This document shows positions 1-5,171 of a stretch of 5,171 nt of DNA, one piece after another (the first letter of the stretch is position 1; the number at the start of each line of letters is the position of its first letter). The notes under the pieces are model-generated. The model ran no database searches. It was not told the origin of the DNA and saw nothing but the letters and a program-made list of their open reading frames with translations. The stretch spans positions 1 through 5,171 of the forward strand of contig CAMASZ010000095.1 of assembly GCA_945861125.1 (NCBI GenBank), given 5' to 3'. The translations under genes were made by a program, and so were the position numbers. Source of the stretch: Rickettsia typhi (GTDB lineage Bacteria; Pseudomonadota; Alphaproteobacteria; Rickettsiales; UBA1997).

Positions 1-15
1 AGATAGGATTTGGTA
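1..15. other. Short flank downstream of hisF
   Basis: Fifteen bases follow the hisF stop codon before the window ends. They contain no start codon on the minus strand and no hairpin. The next gene of the unit, or a terminator, would lie beyond the window edge. Confidence 0.5.
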
Positions 16-771
16 TTACTTTCTTATCAATAAATTTTGATTCAATAAAAATTCTTTGGCTTGATTAATCGAGTATTCGCGAAAGTGAAATATTGAAGCA
101 GCTAAAACAGCAGAAGCTCCAGAGCTTATTCCATCTGCTAAATGTTGAAGATTTCCAACTCCACCAGAAGCAATTACAGGAATTTTCAATTTAGAAGTAA
201 TAGATTTTATTAAATCCAAATCATAACCATCCTTAGTTCCATCTTTATTCATAGAGGTTAATAAAATTTCACCTGCTCCTAAATTTTGAGCACTAATTGC
301 CCATTCAATTGCATCTAACTCAGTATTTTCTGAGCCTCCATTAATATATACTTCATATTTATTTTTATCACTTTTTTTAACATCAATAGCAACAACAACG
401 CATTGTGAACCAAATTTATTTGCAGAATCAGAAATTAATTGTGGGTTTTTAATTGCTGAAGAATTAATTGAAACCTTATCAACACCAGATTTGAGCAAAT
501 CTGAAAAATCACTAACCTCTCTAATTCCACCACCAACAGTAAAAGGAATAAAACATACTTCAGATACTTTTTTAACCATATCAAGAACAATTCCCCTATT
601 TTCTTGTGAAGCAGAAATATCTAAAAAACATAATTCATCAGCATTTTCTTGATAATAAAATTTGGCTTGGGACACTGGATCACCTGCATCAATTAAATTT
701 GAAAAATTTACACCCTTAACTACCCTACCATTTTTAATATCTAAGCAAGGAATTATTCTTGATTTAAGCAT
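16..771 (-). CDS. hisF: Imidazole glycerol phosphate synthase, cyclase subunit HisF
   Basis: HisF is the cytoplasmic (beta/alpha)8-barrel that uses ammonia from its glutaminase partner HisH to convert PRFAR into imidazole glycerol phosphate (histidine pathway) and AICAR (returned to purine synthesis). At 251 residues it is full length. The two catalytic aspartates are present: Asp11 in PCLDIKNGR and Asp130 in VVVAID. Phosphate-binding glycine loops are visible at GGG 80-82, DG 177-178, SGG 202-204 and AAS 224-226. The ammonia-gate residues known from Thermotoga HisF also match: Arg5, Glu46, Lys99 and Glu168. The start is secure: an in-frame TGA lies at 778-780, and a purine-rich AAAAGAA (781-787) sits 9 nt upstream as a weak ribosome site inside the preceding gene. 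Only 1 nt separates this ATG from the cytochrome stop codon, so coupled translation is likely. HisH and HisA, its usual neighbours, are not in the window. Confidence 0.97.
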   Translation of the reverse strand: MLKSRIIPCLDIKNGRVVKGVNFSNLIDAGDPVSQAKFYYQENADELCFLDISASQENRGIVLDMVKKVSEVCFIPFTVGGGIREVSDFSDLLKSGVDKVSINSSAIKNPQLISDSANKFGSQCVVVAIDVKKSDKNKYEVYINGGSENTELDAIEWAISAQNLGAGEILLTSMNKDGTKDGYDLDLIKSITSKLKIPVIASGGVGNLQHLADGISSGASAVLAASIFHFREYSINQAKEFLLNQNLLIRK

Positions 772-772
772 A

Positions 773-1294
773 TTATATCATTCTTTTAAGAACGTCATTT
801 TCTTTTTTGTCGAAAAAGCGATGCTTTATTACCGCAACAACATGAAGTATAATTATAAATAATAAAGAGAATGAAAGAAATTCATGAACTTCTGAAAAGA
901 ATTTAGCATTCTCAATATCGGTAGCTACTAAAACTGGCATTTCAAAAGAAAAAAAAGCAACTGGAAAACCATATGAGTTAGACATTAAATAACCAGATAT
1001 CGGTATTAAAAACATCAATAGATACATTGATTTGTGAGCAATATTTGCCACAATTCTTTCTAGCTTTGGTATTGAGTCTTGAAGAGTTGGTGGTTTATTA
1101 ATAAAACGATTTATTAATCTTACGACAATCAAAAAAATTACTAATATACCTATTGACTTATGAAAATTATAAACAGCCATGCGGTATTCTGATTCTTTAT
1201 TTATTTCACCCATAAATAAACCCATAAATATCATTATGATTATTATAAAGGCCATCAACCAATGTAAAACTCGTGAAAAAAAACTATATTTCAT
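773..1294 (-). CDS. cybB: Cytochrome b561 family diheme membrane protein
   Basis: This 173-residue inner-membrane protein matches the bacterial cytochrome b561 family (CybB type, Ni-hydrogenase cytochrome-b superfamily). Such proteins carry two b hemes in a four-helix bundle and exchange electrons with ubiquinone; E. coli CybB has been reported to oxidise superoxide. Four hydrophobic segments are visible at about 12-29, 46-63, 88-106 and 138-157. The likely heme ligands are His11 (LHW), His45 (FHKS), His137 (VHEF) and His151 (ILHVV); the last three have the same numbering as in E. coli CybB as I recall it. Further family features are RLINRF near 59-64, PISGYLM near 98-104 and the C-terminal HRFFDKK with a basic tail. 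The ATG is the only plausible start, because the infB stop lies in the same frame six codons upstream and no GTG or TTG intervenes. No clear Shine-Dalgarno is seen. Family assignment is strong; the exact electron donor is unknown, and the symbol is by similarity only. Confidence 0.88.
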   Translation of the reverse strand: MKYSFFSRVLHWLMAFIIIIMIFMGLFMGEINKESEYRMAVYNFHKSIGILVIFLIVVRLINRFINKPPTLQDSIPKLERIVANIAHKSMYLLMFLIPISGYLMSNSYGFPVAFFSFEMPVLVATDIENAKFFSEVHEFLSFSLLFIIILHVVAVIKHRFFDKKENDVLKRMI

Positions 1295-1312
1295 AAAATA
1301 AATTAGTTTAAC

Positions 1313-3841
1313 TTATATTATAGAGCGCTTTTGTTCATTGATTTGATAACATTCTATTATATCTTTTTCTTTGATGTCATCAAAATTCTCAAAGGCAACA
1401 CCGCATTCAAAACCACCTTTGACCTCTTTTACATCGTCTTTAAATCTTTTTAATGTTTTAAGAATTCCTTCAAAAATAACAATATTATCTCGAAGCAATC
1501 TCACTTTAGCACTTCTTTTTATAGTTCCATCAATAACAAAGGCACCAGCAATTTTACCAACTCCGGTAATTTTGAATATCTGTCTAATTTCAGCTTGCCC
1601 AAGGTATTCTTCATTTTTAATTGGCGATAATAAGCCAGAAAGAATTAATTTTAAATCATCAACTAAGTTATAAATTATTGAATAATATCTTATATCTATT
1701 GATTTATTATTAGCCAATTCTTTAGCGGTTAGACTAGCTCTGACATTAAAACCAATAATTATTGCATCTGAAGCAGAAGCAAGATTGACATCGCTTTCTA
1801 ATATTCCTCCGGTTGCTTGATGAATAACTTTAATTGCAACCTCATCATTACCTAATTTAGAAATACTGTTATTAATTGCCTCAACCGAACCATGAACATC
1901 TCCTTTTATAATAACATTTAGATATTTTAATTTGCCCTTACCAGATTCTTTAAAAATATCAGTAATTGATTTGGCAGAATTTCTAAGATTCTTTTTTTCT
2001 TTTTCATTGCGAAGACGGTAAGCAATAATCTCTCTAGCTTGCTTTTCTTCATCTACTTCAACAAATTTGTCGCCAGCATTTGGAACATTATTTAGACCCA
2101 GAACTTCAACTGGAACTGATGGAGTTGCAACATCAATTGCTCTACCATTATCATCAGACATTTTTCTAATTTTACCATAAGAAGTTCCAACAACAATTAA
2201 ATCTCCTACATCAAGAGAGCCATTTTGAACGAGCAACGTAGCAACAACTCCTTTTGATGAATCAATCCTTGATTCAATAACAACGCCGTTAGATTTGCCA
2301 AGATATGGCGCTTTTAATTCTAGAACTTCTGCCTGTAGCAAAATTGCTTCTTCCAATTTATCAAGATTAATTTTGGATTTTGCTGAAACAGGAATAAACA
2401 TAACGTCACCACCAAGATCTTCAGCAACTAATTGATGGCTTAATAATTCATTTTTTACAATATCTGGATTACAGCCAGGCTTATCAATTTTATTAACAGC
2501 AACAATTATTGGAACGTTTGCTGCTTTAGCATGATTAATAGCCTCAACCGTTTGTTCTTTGACCCCATCATCTGCAGCAACCACCAATACTACTATATCT
2601 GTAATGTTAGCACCACGGGACCTCATTTCAGTGAAAGCTTCGTGACCTGGAGTATCAAGAAATGTTATAAATTTTTTATCTTTTGTTTGAATTCGTGAAG
2701 CCCCGATATGTTGAGTAATACCCCCATGCTCTCTTGAAGCAACGTCAGTTTCACGTAATGCGTCTAACAAAGATGTTTTACCATGATCAACATGCCCCAT
2801 AATTGTTACAATGGGAGCTCGCGATAATAACTCTAAATTTTGTTCTTTTTCTTGTAAAACATTTTCTACATCTGAGTGAGAAACTCTTTTTATAGTATGA
2901 CCAAATTCATTAATTATAATTTCAGCAGTTTCGGCATCAATTGCTTGGTTACTAGTAACAACCATACCCATTGAGAACAATTTTTTAACAACATCACCAG
3001 CCTTTTCAGACATTCGATCCGCAAGTTCAGAAACTATTATTAGATCTGGAAGAGTAACTTCACGGGATATTTTTTTATACTCTTTTGGTGTAGAAATTAT
3101 TTCTTGTTGTTTTTTTATTTTTGATTTACGACGACGAAATAAAAAGCTTTCAGAGTCTCCATCTTCTGAATCAATTATATATGTTAACTTACGAACATTG
3201 ACTTTTTCTTCTTTAAAATTATTTTTCTTTTTAATTTCATCTTCCTGAAATGATTTGCTTTCTATAATTTGCTTTTTTGATTTCTTTTTTTCTTTTTCGT
3301 TTTTTTCATTCTCCAATTTTTTTCTTTCTTCTAATATTTTTTCTCTTTCTTCCTTTTGACGATTTGAGATTGCAACGCTTTCTTTTATTTTATTTAAAAC
3401 ATTAAACTCATCTTTAAATTCAAAATTATTTAAAGATGTGTTAGATTCAGCTTCTTTCGGTTGATTTTTATCAAGATTTTCTGATTGCTCGTTATTTTCT
3501 AAATTGAGTTTGTTTTTATTGCTAAGTTTTAATTTTTTATCATTGTTAATTTTATTAAGAATTGAATGTGTTTTAATTTCATTTTCTTCATTTTTATTAA
3601 AAGACTCAGTAACTGCTTTAATTCTTGCTTCAAACTCACTATTGTTTAGACCACCATTATTTTTATTAACTGGTTTAGATTCTTTTTTGCGACCCTTAAT
3701 TGTTACCTGAACTGCCGAGCTATTATATTTTTTATTTTCAGAAGAATTTTTAGAAATCTGATTAGATTGATTATTAACTGAGGTCGGAAGCTTAAGGGTA
3801 AGTTTTGATCTTGATGAATTGTCGGGGATTTTTTCAGTCAT
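1313..3841 (-). CDS. infB: Translation initiation factor IF-2
   Basis: IF-2 is the cytoplasmic GTPase that places fMet-tRNA on the 30S subunit and promotes 50S joining. The 842-residue protein is complete. Residues 1-255 are a low-complexity K/N/S/E-rich arm, with a K/E-dense probable coiled coil near 160-215. An IF2_N-type helical domain spans about 260-315 (VTLPDLI, LADRMSEK, IDAETAEII). The G domain has G1 GHVDHGKTS 349-357, switch GGITQHIG 373-380, G3 DTPGH 396-400 with catalytic-type His400, G4 NKID 450-453 and G5 SAK 486-488. Domain II follows from about 515, domain III from about 640 (IIKGDVHGSVEAI), and the fMet-tRNA-binding C-terminal domain from about 745 to 842. An in-frame TAA directly precedes the ATG, so the start cannot lie further upstream. 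No Shine-Dalgarno is obvious in the AT-rich leader. It follows nusA after 208 nt, and a b561 gene comes 18 nt after it. Sequence resembles alphaproteobacterial IF-2. Confidence 0.99.
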   Translation of the reverse strand: MTEKIPDNSSRSKLTLKLPTSVNNQSNQISKNSSENKKYNSSAVQVTIKGRKKESKPVNKNNGGLNNSEFEARIKAVTESFNKNEENEIKTHSILNKINNDKKLKLSNKNKLNLENNEQSENLDKNQPKEAESNTSLNNFEFKDEFNVLNKIKESVAISNRQKEEREKILEERKKLENEKNEKEKKKSKKQIIESKSFQEDEIKKKNNFKEEKVNVRKLTYIIDSEDGDSESFLFRRRKSKIKKQQEIISTPKEYKKISREVTLPDLIIVSELADRMSEKAGDVVKKLFSMGMVVTSNQAIDAETAEIIINEFGHTIKRVSHSDVENVLQEKEQNLELLSRAPIVTIMGHVDHGKTSLLDALRETDVASREHGGITQHIGASRIQTKDKKFITFLDTPGHEAFTEMRSRGANITDIVVLVVAADDGVKEQTVEAINHAKAANVPIIVAVNKIDKPGCNPDIVKNELLSHQLVAEDLGGDVMFIPVSAKSKINLDKLEEAILLQAEVLELKAPYLGKSNGVVIESRIDSSKGVVATLLVQNGSLDVGDLIVVGTSYGKIRKMSDDNGRAIDVATPSVPVEVLGLNNVPNAGDKFVEVDEEKQAREIIAYRLRNEKEKKNLRNSAKSITDIFKESGKGKLKYLNVIIKGDVHGSVEAINNSISKLGNDEVAIKVIHQATGGILESDVNLASASDAIIIGFNVRASLTAKELANNKSIDIRYYSIIYNLVDDLKLILSGLLSPIKNEEYLGQAEIRQIFKITGVGKIAGAFVIDGTIKRSAKVRLLRDNIVIFEGILKTLKRFKDDVKEVKGGFECGVAFENFDDIKEKDIIECYQINEQKRSII

Positions 3842-3934
3842 TTAATTATATATTAATTTTAGCTTTATACTGTAAACCTATTGTTAGTTTGGAATGACTA
3901 AGTAAAAAACTTTATAAATCTTAAACAAAGCCCA

Positions 3935-3964
3935 ATTATATAAAAATTTATCTTATTATATCAA
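3935..3964 (-). promoter_or_regulatory. Candidate sigma-70 promoter for infB-cybB-hisF
   Basis: Read on the minus strand, a -35 box TTGATA (3959-3964, one mismatch to TTGACA) is followed by an 18-nt spacer and a perfect -10 box TATAAT (3935-3940). Transcription would begin near 3928, giving a leader of about 87 nt before the infB ATG. The position, just after a weak hairpin that could end nusA transcripts, suits a promoter for the downstream unit. AT-rich DNA throws up such matches by chance, so this is a moderate call. Read-through from nusA may also supply infB. Confidence 0.45.
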
Positions 3965-3970
3965 ATATTT

Positions 3971-3992
3971 AAAACTTAATCTTTAAGATTTT
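3971..3992 (-). terminator. Weak possible terminator after nusA
   Basis: In the minus-strand transcript a short hairpin can form with stem CTTAA/TTAAG around an AGA loop, extended past one T-T mismatch by AAA/TTT and ending in a short U run. It begins about 58 nt after the nusA stop and immediately precedes the promoter candidate. The stem has only one G-C pair, so it would be unstable. An overlapping alternative pairing, AATCTT/AAGATT, is also possible. It may be only a chance palindrome in AT-rich DNA. Confidence 0.2.
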
Positions 3993-4049
3993 TATAAATT
4001 TTAAGTGACTTTGCAAACTAGCAATTATTGACAATTATCTGTTAATAAG

Positions 4050-5171
4050 CTAAGTGTTTTTTTGTAAATATTCTTCAGCACGTCTCTTAATTTCTTTAGC
4101 AATTTCTTCATCAAATCCTTGAATAGATGATATTTCTGATGTATCAGATTCAACTATAGATTCGATTGTTAAAAACCCTTCTGAAGCAAGAAGATTTGCT
4201 ATCATATCTTCAACATCTAAAGCCTCAATGAAAATTTTTGATGCTTGGTTAAATTCAGCAGTTCTTCTTGCTGATTCTTGTTCATCAGTCATAACATCTA
4301 TTTTGTAACCAACTAATATTGAAGCTAACTTAACGTTTTGTCCTCCTCTTCCGATTGCCATACTAAGCTGATCTTCAGCTACCACAACTTCAATTAAATT
4401 GTTTTCTTCATCAACAACTACTTTACTTACTTTGGCTGGAGTAAGTGAACTAATTACCATTTCGGCAACATTTGATGACCATTTAATAATATCTATTTTC
4501 TCACCACGAAGTTCCGAGCTAACAGATTGGACTCTGTTGCCACGAATACCAATGAATGAACCAATAATATCAATATCGTCTCGTCTTGAGTAAATAGCAA
4601 TTTTAGCGCGAGAACCAGGATCTCTAGCTACGGCTTTAACTTCAATATTACCATCATGCAATTCTGGAACTTCTTGCTCAAAAAGCTTTACTAAAAATTG
4701 TGGGTGAGTTCTTGAAAGAAATATTTGCGAACCAAATGGCTCTTTTCTTACATCTTCAATATAACATCTCATTCGATCACCTACGCGGAAATTTTCACGA
4801 GGAATTAATCCAGTTTCGTGTATTACCGCTTCATATCCTTCAATTTCCATAACAATATTTTTTAAACCAACCTTTTTGACAGAGGCACTAACAATATCTC
4901 CAATTCTATCTTTAAATTCATTGTATTCTTTATTTTTTTCAGCCTCTTTAACTTTACGAATAATCTCATCGCGAGCTACTTGCGCAACAATCCTATTTAA
5001 ATCCATAGGCGGTAATTCTTGAATTATAAACTCACCTATTTTTGCTTCTTTGTTTTCATGCTGAGCATCTTTAAGAGATATGTGAGTTCGAACATCGAAA
5101 TCTTCAGAATTGTTTTCAACTATTTCTAATTTGTTGTAAAGCTTGATTTGACCTGTCTTACGATCAATTTT
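4050..5171 (-). CDS. nusA: Transcription elongation/termination factor NusA (5' end cut off)
   Basis: NusA binds RNA polymerase and nascent RNA and modulates pausing, termination and antitermination. The frame stays open to the window edge, so the gene is partial: 373 residues are visible and about 45 N-terminal ones are missing by comparison with E. coli NusA. The ATG at 5006 is internal, because the codons before it encode typical NusA sequence (KIDRKTGQIKLY, then IGEFIIQELPP). In visible numbering, the N-terminal domain runs to about 80, S1 spans about 88-154, KH1 has GIRG at 208-211 and KH2 has GRGG at 274-277. The conserved ARDPGSRAKIA linker is at 182-192. One acidic-repeat/HhH-like helical domain follows at about 311-367 (EALDVEDMIANLL, then IQGFDEEIAKEI), and the protein ends six residues later. 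E. coli NusA has a second such domain, absent here. The stop is TAG, and infB follows after 208 nt. Confidence 0.97.
   Translation of the reverse strand, partial: KIDRKTGQIKLYNKLEIVENNSEDFDVRTHISLKDAQHENKEAKIGEFIIQELPPMDLNRIVAQVARDEIIRKVKEAEKNKEYNEFKDRIGDIVSASVKKVGLKNIVMEIEGYEAVIHETGLIPRENFRVGDRMRCYIEDVRKEPFGSQIFLSRTHPQFLVKLFEQEVPELHDGNIEVKAVARDPGSRAKIAIYSRRDDIDIIGSFIGIRGNRVQSVSSELRGEKIDIIKWSSNVAEMVISSLTPAKVSKVVVDEENNLIEVVVAEDQLSMAIGRGGQNVKLASILVGYKIDVMTDEQESARRTAEFNQASKIFIEALDVEDMIANLLASEGFLTIESIVESDTSEISSIQGFDEEIAKEIKRRAEEYLQKNT

Larger units (their letters stand above)
3842..4049. other. AT-rich nusA-infB intergenic region, no ylxR
   Basis: This 208-nt gap separates the nusA stop from the infB start. 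I see no coding frame with protein-like composition, no tRNA-like segment and no G+C-rich structured element. In many bacteria, including most Alphaproteobacteria, the small RNA-binding protein gene ylxR (DUF448) lies here, but no remnant of it is recognisable. The gap does hold a weak hairpin (3971-3992) and a promoter candidate (3935-3964), listed separately. It also has a short direct repeat, ATAATTG twice with a 3-nt spacer, read on the minus strand just after nusA. Confidence 0.7.

Noticed and set aside
662..862. Plus-strand 66-codon frame across the hisF-cytochrome junction
   Set aside because: It overlaps two well-supported minus-strand genes and has no ribosome site or family resemblance.
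1295..1315. Possible IF-2/cytochrome fusion by stop read-through, since both genes share a frame
   Set aside because: The TAA is followed by six ordinary codons and the cytochrome ATG, with no recoding signal visible. The shared frame is a one-in-three coincidence.
1371..1673. Plus-strand open frame of 100 codons within infB
   Set aside because: It lies wholly antisense to the conserved C-terminal domain of IF-2 and its translation resembles no known family. It is a shadow of the real gene.
3504..3710. Plus-strand Leu/Ser/Phe-rich frame that looks like a membrane peptide
   Set aside because: It is antisense to the Lys/Asn/Glu-rich IF-2 arm. AAA, AAT and GAA codons read backwards give Phe, Ile/Leu and Ser, which explains the false hydrophobic look.
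4028..4056. Perfect TTGACA on the plus strand in the nusA-infB gap
   Set aside because: At 17 nt spacing the following hexamer is TAAGTG, a poor -10 box. It would only drive antisense RNA into nusA, and a chance match is likely in AT-rich DNA.
4399..4593. Plus-strand 64-codon frame within nusA
   Set aside because: It is antisense to the conserved KH domains of NusA and reads as low-complexity Ser/Thr/Ile sequence.
4950..5006. ATG at 5006 as the nusA start
   Set aside because: The 55 codons upstream are open and encode recognisable NusA N-terminal sequence, so this methionine is internal and the gene runs off the window.

Overview
The window is a compact, AT-rich (roughly 30% GC by eye) piece of a bacterial chromosome with every gene on the minus strand. 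Protein sequence points to an alphaproteobacterium. IF-2 ends in a stretch (KTLKRFKDDVKEVKGGFECG) like that of Rickettsia and other Alphaproteobacteria. NusA has an alphaproteobacterial-type segment after its KH domains (MTDEQESARRTAEF, then EALDVEDMIANLL). HisF has the alphaproteobacterial VNFSNLIDAGDPV and GGGIREV type segments. Low GC, K/N/I-rich proteins and small gaps fit a streamlined lineage (Pelagibacterales-like or Rickettsiales-like). A histidine-biosynthesis gene argues against a strongly reduced obligate parasite. This placement is inference from remembered family sequences, not from a search.

Reading in the direction of transcription (right to left): the 3' part of nusA (4050-5171, start beyond the window); a 208-nt AT-rich gap with a weak hairpin and a good sigma-70-like promoter candidate; infB (1313-3841), encoding translation initiation factor IF-2; a cytochrome b561-type diheme membrane protein gene (773-1294) 18 nt after infB; and hisF (16-771), one nucleotide after the cytochrome gene. 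The last three look like one transcription unit.

The functions do not form one pathway. NusA and IF-2 are the conserved transcription/translation pair of the rimP-nusA-(ylxR)-infB-rbfA cluster. The b561 protein is a quinone-linked electron carrier, and HisF is the cyclase half of imidazole glycerol phosphate synthase. Three departures from the usual arrangement stand out: no ylxR between nusA and infB, cytochrome b561 and hisF in place of rbfA after infB, and a NusA that stops after one C-terminal acidic-repeat-type helical domain. I found no mobile element, CRISPR array, RNA gene, phage gene or defence system, and nothing that amounts to a previously undescribed system.
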